Source: an uncultured Clostridia bacterium (GTDB lineage Bacteria; Bacillota; Clostridia; Oscillospirales; CAG-272). Taken from it: 6,846 nt of DNA. The notes below the pieces were generated by a model that was given only the letters and a program-made list of their open reading frames with translations, did no database searches and was not told the DNA's origin. The stretch lies in assembly GCA_947367285.1 (NCBI GenBank), contig CANBDB010000082.1:1-6846 (forward strand), read 5' to 3'. Shown one piece after another: positions 1 through 6,104 of the stretch (position 1 is its first letter; the number at the start of each line of letters is the position of its first letter). A program made the translations under genes and the position numbers.

Positions 1-28
1 TAAAATGCTTTAAAAGTTTTTCGGGGGT

Positions 29-60
29 GCAGGGGGCGGCTTTTCAAAAAAGCCCCCTGC
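29..60. repeat. GC-rich imperfect palindrome, REP-like intergenic element
   Basis: The arms 29-34 and 55-60 pair (6 bp), then 38-44 pairs with 48-54 (7 bp) around a 3-base loop at 45-47. The only flaw is an unpaired GGC at 35-37, which duplicates the GGC at 38-40; without it the stem would be a perfect 13 bp. Alternatively 29-37 pairs with 52-60 as a perfect 9 bp stem. Neither side has a run of T after the stem on either strand, so it is a poor Rho-independent terminator. A short AT-rich leader and a G5 run (23-27) precede it. Its general form (leader, G-run, GC-rich palindrome with T/A-rich core) resembles dispersed intergenic palindromes I recall from clostridial genomes, but copy number cannot be judged from one copy. 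It could also be the terminator of a gene left of the window. Confidence 0.5.
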
Positions 61-128
61 TATTCCAAAACAAACTAACTCCCCGATAAACCCCAATTTA
101 TATAAAAAACATTCAAAACGAGGATAAA

Positions 129-1565
129 ATGAAGGTAGTTTTATTTGGTTTGAACGGCTCGTATTCGCACACCTGTCTTGCGCTTAGGTGCTTGCGTGCG
201 CCTCTTGAGAGGGCTGGGTATGAGGTCGTTCTTCGCGAATACAATTTAAGAGATATGAATGCCACCGTACTCTCGGGGCTCGTTTCCGAGGCGGCGGACG
301 TCTACAGCTTTTCGTGCTATATTTGGAATATTGCCTCTATGCTCGATATAGCTGCCGATCTTTACGCACTTTTGCCAGATGCGAAGATTATTTTTGGCGG
401 CCCCGAGGTGAGCTTTGCCTGTGAGCGCTTTGACTATGACTTTATCCACCACATCGTGCGCGGTGAGGGAGAGGATGCTATAGTTCAAATTTGTGATGCA
501 TACTCAAAGAGTGAAAAACCGAAGCGCATTATCGACGGCGGACGTCCCGACGTTATGCAGAGCGAGGGTATTTTGTACCGTGAGGGCGACTACTCAAGTG
601 GAACAATGCTTTATTATGAAAGCTCTCGAGGTTGCCCGTACAAATGCGCATACTGTCTCTCTTCAGCAACTGACGGAGTTCGCGCCAAAACTGTGGAGCA
701 AACGCTCTCGGATCTTCGCGAATTTGAAAAGCTTGATACAAGCATTAAAATAATCAAATTTGTTGACAGAACCTTCAATTTCAACGTAAATCGAGCAAAT
801 GACATTTGGCGCGCGCTTTTAAGCGAGGAGTTTACTAAAAACTATCATTTCGAGGTTTGCGCCAATTTGCTTAACGAGGAAAGCTTTGAAATTTTCTCGA
901 AGATGCCGAAGGGCAAAATTCAACTTGAGATAGGACTTCAAAGTACTAATGAAAGCACACTGGACATTATCTCGCGCCATCTCGACGCGCATAAGATAAT
1001 AGCGGCAGCGCGTAGGATAAAGGAAATGGGCAATATCCACGTTCATCTTGATCTTATTGCAGGTCTGCCGTATGAGGATATGGAGTCCTTCAAAAAGTCA
1101 TTTGACGAGGCGTATTTTGCCTGCGATATGCTCCAGCTTGGATTTTTGAAGCTGCTCTACGGAACTCGCCTGCGCGAGATGGCGGCGGAGTACGGATACG
1201 TTGCATCAAAAAAAGCACCGTACACGGTGCTAAAGAGCAAGTGGATGAGCTATGATGACTTGACCTTGCTCACCGAAATGGCGGATATTCTTGACCGCTA
1301 TCGAGAGGGCGGTGGATTTGAAACCTCTCTTGAATATGCGCTCTCGGGTGTGGAGTCTCCCTTTGACTTTTATCTCGGTTTGCGCAATTTCATCTTCAAA
1401 CGCGACGGACGAAGCATTAGAAAAATATCCCAAAATGACATCTACGCCTTACTGTATCAGTATATTGCTTTGAAATATCCCGAGAATGAAGAAGAATTTT
1501 CTCGCCTTATGCACGAGGACTATGCTAAAAAGCAGGTTAGAAAGCCGCCTAAATTCAAAAAATAA
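129..1565 (+). CDS. B12-binding radical SAM protein, DUF4080-type, substrate unknown
   Basis: Complete 478-residue protein. Residues 1 to about 125 form a Rossmann-like cobalamin-binding domain, with FGGPE at 89-93 and the typical VRGEGE at 110-115. The classical DxHxxG cobalamin ligand motif is absent; SYSHT (11-15) stands near that place, so the cofactor would probably bind without a lower histidine ligand. The radical SAM core follows: cysteines C169, C173 and C176 (CxxxCxxC) hold the 4Fe-4S cluster that cleaves S-adenosylmethionine. Further core motifs are VDRTFNFN (212-219), LEIGLQS (266-272) and DLIAGLPYED (308-317). The region from about 370 to the lysine-rich end fits the DUF4080 C-terminal domain. 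Related enzymes methylate or rearrange unactivated carbons, but the substrate of this subgroup is unknown. It is probably cytosolic. GAGG at 120-123 lies 5 bases before ATG. The gene appears monocistronic and converges on ackA; no clear promoter is visible in 61-119. Confidence 0.88.
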   Translation: MKVVLFGLNGSYSHTCLALRCLRAPLERAGYEVVLREYNLRDMNATVLSGLVSEAADVYSFSCYIWNIASMLDIAADLYALLPDAKIIFGGPEVSFACERFDYDFIHHIVRGEGEDAIVQICDAYSKSEKPKRIIDGGRPDVMQSEGILYREGDYSSGTMLYYESSRGCPYKCAYCLSSATDGVRAKTVEQTLSDLREFEKLDTSIKIIKFVDRTFNFNVNRANDIWRALLSEEFTKNYHFEVCANLLNEESFEIFSKMPKGKIQLEIGLQSTNESTLDIISRHLDAHKIIAAARRIKEMGNIHVHLDLIAGLPYEDMESFKKSFDEAYFACDMLQLGFLKLLYGTRLREMAAEYGYVASKKAPYTVLKSKWMSYDDLTLLTEMADILDRYREGGGFETSLEYALSGVESPFDFYLGLRNFIFKRDGRSIRKISQNDIYALLYQYIALKYPENEEEFSRLMHEDYAKKQVRKPPKFKK

Positions 1566-1591
1566 AGGTTGCCACTTTCGTGACAACCTTT
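1551..1591 (-). terminator. Rho-independent terminator of ackA
   Basis: Read on the minus strand, an 8 bp stem (1584-1591 with 1564-1571) is followed by one mismatch, 3 more pairs and a 4-base loop (1576-1579). The minus-strand sequence after the stem is TATTTTTTGAATTT, a good U-rich tail. It starts 13 bases after the ackA stop. On the plus strand the bases after the stem are AGAAAATC, without a T run, so it should work mainly for ackA. The U-tract and the stem base overlap the last codons and stop codon (1563-1565) of the converging radical SAM gene. Confidence 0.85.
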
Positions 1592-1604
1592 AGAAAATCA
1601 AATA

Positions 1605-2816
1605 TTAGAGAGCCTTAACAAGTGCCTCTGTATCCTGTGCGATTACAAGCTCCTCGTTTGTGGGGATCATGTAAACCTTAACCTTGGAGGAGTCGGTTGA
1701 AAGCTTTGTAAGACCTGTCCAACCCATTGTGTTAGCGTTTACTTCCTTGTCAAGCTCGATTCCGAGGAATTCAAGACCGGAGAGAGCGCCTGCACGGATC
1801 TTAGGTGTGTTTTCACCGATACCTGCTGTAAATACAACTGCATCAAGACCGCCCATAGCAGCTGCATAGGAGCCGATGTACTTCTTGATCTGGTATTTAA
1901 GGATCTCGATAGCGAGCTCAGCGCGGTGGTTGCCCTCTGCAATAGCTGCTTCAAGGTCACGGCAGTCGGAGGAAACTCCGGATACGCCGAGGAAGCCACA
2001 CTTCTTGTTGAGGTAGCTGTTCATCTCGTCGATGGAGTAGCCCTTCTTTTCCATAATGTAGGTTACGAGAGCGGGGTCGATATCACCGCAGCGAGTACCC
2101 ATAATAGTACCTGCAAGGGGTGTGAAGCCCATGGTTGTGTCGATGCACTTGCCGTCCTTAACTGCGGAAATGGAAGAACCGTTTCCAAGGTGGCATGTAA
2201 CGATCTTAGTACCCTCAGCATTGCCGCCAAGAAGCTTGATCATCTCGCCTGCAACGAAGCGGTGAGAGGTTCCGTGCATACCGTAACGACGGATGCCGTA
2301 TTCCTCGTAAAGATCGTAGGAAACACCGTACATATATGCTTCCTCGGGCATTGTCTGATGGAAAGCAGTATCAAATACAAGCGCCTGAGGTGTGCCGGGA
2401 AGGATATCAAGGCAAGCCTGAATACCCTGAAGGGAAGCGGGTGTGTGAAGAGGAGCGAGGTCGCGGCACTTCTTGTCAAGGATCTCATAAACCTCATCAG
2501 TAAGGATTACGGACTGAGAGAAATACTGACCGCCGTGAACTGCTCTGTGGCCAACTGCCTCAATTTCACTCATAGAGGTGATGCAGCCGTGCTCTGTGTG
2601 AACGAGCGCTTCAACAACTGCCTTCATAGCCTCTGTGTGGTTGGGCATAGCGATGTCTGCGGAATAGGTGATACCCTTTACAAGCTGCTTGTGAGTGAGC
2701 TTGCCGTCGATACCGATTCTCTCGCAAAGACCCTTTGCGATAACGGTTTCGTTGGTGGTATCAAAAAGCTGATATTTGAGCGAGCTTGAGCCCGCGTTTA
2801 CAACGAGTACATTCAT
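1605..2816 (-). CDS. ackA: Acetate kinase
   Basis: Complete 403-residue member of the acetate/propionate kinase (ASKHA) family; the well-studied Methanosarcina enzyme has 408. In the cytosol it converts acetyl phosphate + ADP to acetate + ATP, the energy-yielding last step of acetate fermentation, and is reversible. Family active-site residues are in place: N7, S10, S12 and K14 in the N-terminal NAGSSSLK; R91 in GHRAVHGG; D149 in FDTAFH; H181 in GMHGTSH; the HLGNGSS nucleotide loop at 209-215; R242 in GTRCGD; GIGEN at 332-336; and the glutamate of PTNEE near 388. GGAGG at 2826-2830 lies 9 bases before ATG. A strong promoter and a clean terminator bracket it, so it is probably transcribed alone. 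Its usual partner phosphotransacetylase (pta) is not in the window. Codons strongly favour AAC, AAG, ATC and TAC, and codons 11-297 contain no TTA, CTA or TCA, which suggests high expression. Confidence 0.98.
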   Translation of the reverse strand: MNVLVVNAGSSSLKYQLFDTTNETVIAKGLCERIGIDGKLTHKQLVKGITYSADIAMPNHTEAMKAVVEALVHTEHGCITSMSEIEAVGHRAVHGGQYFSQSVILTDEVYEILDKKCRDLAPLHTPASLQGIQACLDILPGTPQALVFDTAFHQTMPEEAYMYGVSYDLYEEYGIRRYGMHGTSHRFVAGEMIKLLGGNAEGTKIVTCHLGNGSSISAVKDGKCIDTTMGFTPLAGTIMGTRCGDIDPALVTYIMEKKGYSIDEMNSYLNKKCGFLGVSGVSSDCRDLEAAIAEGNHRAELAIEILKYQIKKYIGSYAAAMGGLDAVVFTAGIGENTPKIRAGALSGLEFLGIELDKEVNANTMGWTGLTKLSTDSSKVKVYMIPTNEELVIAQDTEALVKAL

Positions 2817-2908
2817 TTAGATGAACCTCCAAAAATTTATTAACAGATATATTATACAACAACTTTTCACCAATTTCAATAGATTTTTCAAATTAAGGGA
2901 GAATTAAA
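2817..2908. promoter_or_regulatory. Divergent ackA/tmcAL intergenic region
   Basis: This 92-base AT-rich gap separates two divergent start codons, so it must hold the promoters for both genes unless tmcAL transcription begins inside ackA. The ackA promoter is clear. For tmcAL I see AT-rich -10-like strings on the plus strand (for example TATTAT at 2850-2855, overlapping the ackA -10 box) and a TTAACA at 2840-2845, but no pair with acceptable spacing. If the 2850-2855 box is used, the two promoters would overlap and compete. The tmcAL ribosome binding site AAGGGAG is at 2895-2901. No operator repeat stands out. Confidence 0.6.
2851..2879 (-). promoter_or_regulatory. Sigma-A-type promoter of ackA
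   Basis: On the minus strand the -35 box TTGAAA (2874-2879) is separated by 17 bases from a perfect -10 box TATAAT (2851-2856). Transcription would start near 2844, giving a leader of about 28 bases that includes the GGAGG at 2826-2830. The box match, spacing and position are all what a housekeeping promoter needs, and fit the strong codon bias of ackA. Confidence 0.85.
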
Positions 2909-4057
2909 ATGGCATTTGGCATTATTTGTGAATACAATCCGTTCCACAATGGACATCTTCACCAAATCAATGAAATAAAAAGAATATCCGATGAGCCGAT
3001 AATTTGCGTTATGAGTGGGAACTTCACTCAGCGCGGAGAGGTTGCGATATTGGATAAATACGAGCGCGCGGGGGTTGCGCTTGAGTGCGGAGCTGATCTT
3101 GTTCTTGAGCTTCCCGTGCCTTTTTGTGTGGCGAGCGCGGAGTATTTTGCCTCCGCGGGCGTGCATATTTTGGCAGGAGTGGGAGTGGACAAGCTTTGCT
3201 TTGGCTCGGAGTGTGCGGATGGGGAAAAGCTCAAAAACATCGCGCAAATAGCTGTCTCGGAAGAATTTAAGAAAAAATGTGCAGCCCTCTCTAAAGAAGA
3301 AGGCGGCGCGGCGGCATATTTTGCACTTCTTGAAGAGGAGTCCGGTGTGGGAGATATTTCTTCCAATGATATTTTGGGTATTGAATACACCAAGGCAATC
3401 CTCAAAAATGGATACGATATGCAAATTTATCCCATCAAGAGAGAGGGAAGTGCATATCGCGAGTTTACTCTCGTTGATGGTGTTAATCCAAGCGCTAGTG
3501 CCATTCGCGGAGAAATTGCGAAGGGCAATTATGATTCCATTGTTAATTTTGTGCCCGAAACCACGTATAAAGCCTTGAAAAATGGCGAGATTGCCTCGCT
3601 TGAGCATATAAGTGACGGAATACTCCTCGCCCTGCGTTTAACTGACGTTCAAAAGCTCGACGTTGCGATTAGCGACATGGGACTCATTAATAGAATTTTG
3701 ATGCTTTCCCACGAGTGCAGTAGCTTCAATGAGCTTTCTAAAAGGTTGCAAACCAAAAAGTACACCGCAAGCTCTCTTCGTCGCGCTATCTTATACATTT
3801 TGCTTGGTGTTGCGCAAGGTGATCTTGATACTATGCCGAGGTATACGACCTTGCTTGCGGCAAACGAGCGAGGTAGAGAATATCTTGGTGCAATTCGCAA
3901 AAAAGAAACGGGAATAAAGATCGTTACAAAACCTGCGAATGCTCAAGAATCAAGACAAAGCGACTTGAACAAACGAGCTGACGCGCTCTACACGATGTGC
4001 TTTTTAAGTAAAAAAGAGAGTGGAATATATTTAAGAAAAAGCCCTGCAATAGAATAA
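2909..4057 (+). CDS. tmcAL: tRNA(Met) cytidine acetate ligase
   Basis: Complete 382-residue protein of the YlbM/DUF795 family, now known as TmcAL. It activates acetate with ATP to acetyl-AMP and transfers the acetyl group to wobble cytidine 34 of elongator tRNA-Met (ac4C34), which keeps that tRNA from misreading the AUA isoleucine codon. The N-terminal nucleotidyltransferase domain carries the HxGH signature (HNGH, 13-16) inside CEYNPFHNGHLHQI, then SGNFTQRGE (36-44) and KYERA (50-54). Other nucleotide-site regions are FGSE (98-101), SSND (151-154), KRE (177-179) and the SASAIR motif (195-200). The C-terminal part (about 230-382) is the helical tRNA-binding region; it is slightly short, as Bacillus members are about 415 residues. 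AAGGGAG at 2895-2901 lies 7 bases before ATG. The gene is divergent from ackA, whose product acetate is its substrate, and stands alone on its strand before a shared terminator. Confidence 0.95.
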   Translation: MAFGIICEYNPFHNGHLHQINEIKRISDEPIICVMSGNFTQRGEVAILDKYERAGVALECGADLVLELPVPFCVASAEYFASAGVHILAGVGVDKLCFGSECADGEKLKNIAQIAVSEEFKKKCAALSKEEGGAAAYFALLEEESGVGDISSNDILGIEYTKAILKNGYDMQIYPIKREGSAYREFTLVDGVNPSASAIRGEIAKGNYDSIVNFVPETTYKALKNGEIASLEHISDGILLALRLTDVQKLDVAISDMGLINRILMLSHECSSFNELSKRLQTKKYTASSLRRAILYILLGVAQGDLDTMPRYTTLLAANERGREYLGAIRKKETGIKIVTKPANAQESRQSDLNKRADALYTMCFLSKKESGIYLRKSPAIE

Positions 4058-4086
4058 GAAAACGGTGGATTTATCCACCGTTTTCT
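4057..4086. terminator. Bidirectional terminator between tmcAL and the DUF975 gene
   Basis: A perfect 13 bp stem (4057-4069 with 4074-4086) closes on a 4-base loop (4070-4073). On the plus strand the right arm ends in TTTTCT and is followed by a T-rich stretch to about 4097. On the minus strand the arm likewise ends in TTTTCT, followed by TATTCTATTG. Both tails are moderately U-rich, so it probably stops tmcAL and the prfB-DUF975 transcript alike. It begins at the last base of the tmcAL stop codon, and its right arm and loop encode the last four residues (ENGG) and stop codon of the converging gene. Confidence 0.85.
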
Positions 4087-4844
4087 ATTTGTTCTTCAGC
4101 TTGAAAGGTGAAGCCGGAGCTTCTGCGTGTGCCTGAAATTCTTCTGTAAAACTCCGCGTAGCTTGCATTCATATATGGAATGAGCCAAATAAATCCGATA
4201 CCGCACGAGAGTATGCAAAGCATCATCCAACCGATAAAGCTAAACTGCAAGCGGAAGAGATCCCACTTATTACCCTGCATAAGAGTTTTGGACTCATCCA
4301 GCGCCTGCTGAGGTGTAAGATATGGCTTTTCCGCAAGTATGTAGGGAACCATAGCATAGCGGTATTCGGCAATAATTCCGGGGATGACGCACAGCAATGT
4401 CCAAAGAAAAACGTATACGGTAACGTAAAGGTTGGAAAGCACTGCATTTTTCCAATGCTTGAAATAGGAAAATAACGAGCCTATCTCCGGGTGTCTGCCG
4501 TCAACGAGATCAAGATTGAACTTTTGATATCCTACACTTACAATACTTGAAAGGAAGAACATTGCAATGGACATAACAAAGCCGATAGCTGCAAATATTC
4601 CGACAAAGCCGAGTATGGCGGCTAAATTTTCCTCAATGAAAACGGAAATCTCATTAAAGAAGCCCTCAAGCTCCGTTCCCTCAAAGCTCTCAAAATCGGA
4701 TTCTTCGAAGTTGAGGTTGAGACTACCTGAGCCCGAGCCCGTGGTTACGCCACAAATTGACGCAACAAGGGATGCGATAATAGCTAATACCCAATTACCA
4801 CTGAGAGATTGGCGCGCGTGTGATCTGATTGCTTTTAAATCCAT
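4071..4844 (-). CDS. DUF975 family integral membrane protein
   Basis: A 257-residue membrane protein matching DUF975, a Firmicutes family of unknown function. The start is ATG at 4842-4844; an upstream in-frame TTG at 4860-4862 is rejected because AAGGAG (4851-4856) lies between them, 6 bases before the ATG. Numbered from that Met, a basic amphipathic start (IRSHARQSLSGNW, 6-18) is followed by hydrophobic segments at about 19-34, 73-104, 135-160 and 200-225. An acidic, probably non-cytosolic loop (about 46-72) lies after the first segment. Family landmarks are VGYQKFNLDLVDG (104-116), IPGIIAEYRYAMVPYILAE (154-172), the ALDESKTLMQGNKWDLF helix (181-197) and IPYMNASYAEFY (222-233). The protein ends in a polar tail. 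It lies 39 bases downstream of prfB with no terminator between, so it is probably co-transcribed. No catalytic motif is visible; a role in transport or envelope function is only a guess. Confidence 0.85.
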   Translation of the reverse strand: MDLKAIRSHARQSLSGNWVLAIIASLVASICGVTTGSGSGSLNLNFEESDFESFEGTELEGFFNEISVFIEENLAAILGFVGIFAAIGFVMSIAMFFLSSIVSVGYQKFNLDLVDGRHPEIGSLFSYFKHWKNAVLSNLYVTVYVFLWTLLCVIPGIIAEYRYAMVPYILAEKPYLTPQQALDESKTLMQGNKWDLFRLQFSFIGWMMLCILSCGIGFIWLIPYMNASYAEFYRRISGTRRSSGFTFQAEEQIENGG

Positions 4845-4850
4845 AGTGTT

Positions 4851-4856
4851 CTCCTT
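4851..4856 (-). promoter_or_regulatory. Ribosome binding site fixing the DUF975 gene start
   Basis: AAGGAG on the minus strand ends 6 bases before the ATG at 4842-4844. It lies inside the short extension that would be translated from the upstream TTG (4860-4862), so it decides for the ATG start. Confidence 0.85.
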
Positions 4857-4883
4857 TCGCAAAAAAGATGTGAGTACAATTGA

Positions 4884-5990
4884 TTATTTGGTTATATACT
4901 TGAGATATGCGTTGATAAATCCGTCAAGGTCGCCGTCCATAACCGCCTGAATGTTTCCGTTTTCGTGACCTGTTCTTGTATCCTTGGCAAGAGTGTAGGG
5001 CATGAATACGTAGGAGCGAATTTGTGAGCCCCATTCGATATTTGCCTTATTGCCCTGAATGTCCTCAACTCGCTCGAGATTTTCGCGAATCTTGATCTCA
5101 AGGAGCTTGGATTTAAGCATTTTAAGGGCGGTTTCCTTGTTTTGAAGCTGGCTTCGCTCGGTTTGACAACCAACAACGATACCGGTGGGCTTGTGAAGGA
5201 TACGGATAGCGGAGTCAGTTTTGTTGATGTGCTGACCACCCGCACCGCTTGAACGGTGCGCTGTTATGTCGAGGTCCTCGGGACGAAGCTCAATGGTGTT
5301 GTCGTCCTCAAATTCGGGCATAACCTCGATGGAAGCAAAGGAAGTTTGACGTCTGCCGTTTGCATCAAAGGGGGAAACGCGAACAAGACGGTGAACACCG
5401 TTTTCACTCTTGAGGTAGCCGTATGCGTTTTCGCCCTCAACCATAATTGTAGCACTCTTGATACCCGCCGCATCACCGTCAAGCCAGTCGAGGAGCTTTA
5501 CGTTGAAATCGTGATTTTCTGCCCAACGTGTGATCATTCTATAGAGCATTTGTGCCCAGTCCTGCGCCTCAGTTCCGCCTGCACCGGGGTGGAAGGAAAC
5601 GATTGCGTTGTTGTGGTCGTATTCACCCGAGAGAAGAATTTCAATTCTCATTCTTTCCTCTTCTGCTTCAACAAAGTCCATTTCCGCCTTTACTTCTTCA
5701 GCATAGCTCGCCTCGTTTTCCTCGATAGCCATATCGGCAAGAGCTATTGCATCCTCAAGGCGCTGAGCGAGACCGTTGAATTCGTCGAGCTTCTTTTTGC
5801 CCTGCTTTATTGCCTGCAAAATTTTGGATGAGTTATCCTGATTGCTCCAAAACTCAGGGTCAAGAGTCTTTTCTTCCATCTCGCCCACCTGCTTTGTAAG
5901 CTCGTCGATACGAAGGGAATCGCGAAGCTCCGCGATATCCTTTCTCATACCAATTAATTTATATTTGTATTCTTCGAGTTCAATAATCAT
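4884..5990 (-). CDS. prfB: Peptide chain release factor 2
   Basis: Complete 368-residue RF2, which recognises UGA and UAA stop codons in the ribosomal A site and releases the finished peptide. The N-terminal helical part (about 1-115, coiled-coil-like and highly charged) precedes the codon-recognition domain with the RF2-specific SPF tripeptide (206-208) in VRVSPFDANGRRQTSFAS. The catalytic GGQ (251-253) sits in HRSSGAGGQHINKTDSAIR. The C-terminal domain ends with the typical DGDLDGFINAYLKY. Length is as expected (E. coli 365). The gene reads straight through: at the place where most prfB genes carry an in-frame UGA and CUUUGAC shift site, this one has CTT CGT ATC GAC (residues L26-D29). The UGA-feedback frameshift control therefore seems absent. 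GGAG at 5998-6001 lies 7 bases before ATG. prfB leads an operon with the DUF975 gene downstream. Confidence 0.97.
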   Translation of the reverse strand: MIIELEEYKYKLIGMRKDIAELRDSLRIDELTKQVGEMEEKTLDPEFWSNQDNSSKILQAIKQGKKKLDEFNGLAQRLEDAIALADMAIEENEASYAEEVKAEMDFVEAEEERMRIEILLSGEYDHNNAIVSFHPGAGGTEAQDWAQMLYRMITRWAENHDFNVKLLDWLDGDAAGIKSATIMVEGENAYGYLKSENGVHRLVRVSPFDANGRRQTSFASIEVMPEFEDDNTIELRPEDLDITAHRSSGAGGQHINKTDSAIRILHKPTGIVVGCQTERSQLQNKETALKMLKSKLLEIKIRENLERVEDIQGNKANIEWGSQIRSYVFMPYTLAKDTRTGHENGNIQAVMDGDLDGFINAYLKYITK

Positions 5991-6028
5991 TTTATTTCTC
6001 CGTTCATTACAATATTAATCCATATTAT

Positions 6029-6057
6029 ATATTATCACAAAAAACACTTTTTTGCAA
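6029..6057 (-). promoter_or_regulatory. Probable sigma-A promoter of prfB operon
   Basis: On the minus strand, TTGCAA (6052-6057) is followed after 17 bases by TAATAT (6029-6034). A start near 6022 would give a leader of about 32 bases carrying the GGAG at 5998-6001. The region is very AT-rich, and shifted -10 choices (GATAAT preceded by TGT, or a TATAAT further down) are possible. It lies just past the response regulator terminator, as expected for a separate transcription unit. Confidence 0.6.
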
Positions 6058-6067
6058 TATGCTTTGT

Positions 6068-6099
6068 AAAAAAATAGCAAGCGGATTTCCGCTTGCTAT
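6068..6099 (-). terminator. Rho-independent terminator of the response regulator gene
   Basis: On the minus strand an 11 bp stem (6089-6099 with 6074-6084) with a 4-base loop (6085-6088) is followed by a run of T (complement of the seven A at 6068-6074). It begins about 6 bases after the response regulator stop codon. The plus strand has no comparable T run, so the terminator is one-sided. Confidence 0.93.
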
Positions 6100-6104
6100 A
6101 TGTA

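Noticed and set aside
101..106. TATAAA as a -10 box for the radical SAM gene
   Set aside because: No acceptable -35 hexamer lies 16-18 bases upstream and the whole stretch is AT-rich, so the match is weak.
1..128. Riboswitch (for example cobalamin) ahead of the B12 radical SAM gene
   Set aside because: Only about 70 bases lie between the palindrome and the start codon, with no cobalamin-box-like or other conserved fold visible; too short and AT-rich.
1926..2789. Long plus-strand open frame (287 codons) antisense to ackA
   Set aside because: It is codon-for-codon in register with ackA, so it stays open because ackA lacks TTA, CTA and TCA codons there; its end matches the TCA of codon 10. The product is cysteine-rich and resembles no family, and no ribosome binding site was recognised.
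2888..3607. Minus-strand open frame (239 codons) antisense to tmcAL
   Set aside because: In register with tmcAL, which has all its family motifs; the opposite translation has no recognisable family.
4845..4862. N-terminal extension of the DUF975 protein from a TTG codon
   Set aside because: The AAGGAG ribosome binding site for the downstream ATG lies inside this extension, and the family-like sequence begins at that ATG.
4845..4883. T-rich stretch on the minus strand as a terminator between prfB and the DUF975 gene
   Set aside because: There is a run of T but no stable hairpin before it, so it cannot be called a Rho-independent terminator.
5256..5831. Plus-strand open frame (191 codons) antisense to prfB
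   Set aside because: Also in register with the real gene and explained by its codon bias; the translation shows no recognisable domain.
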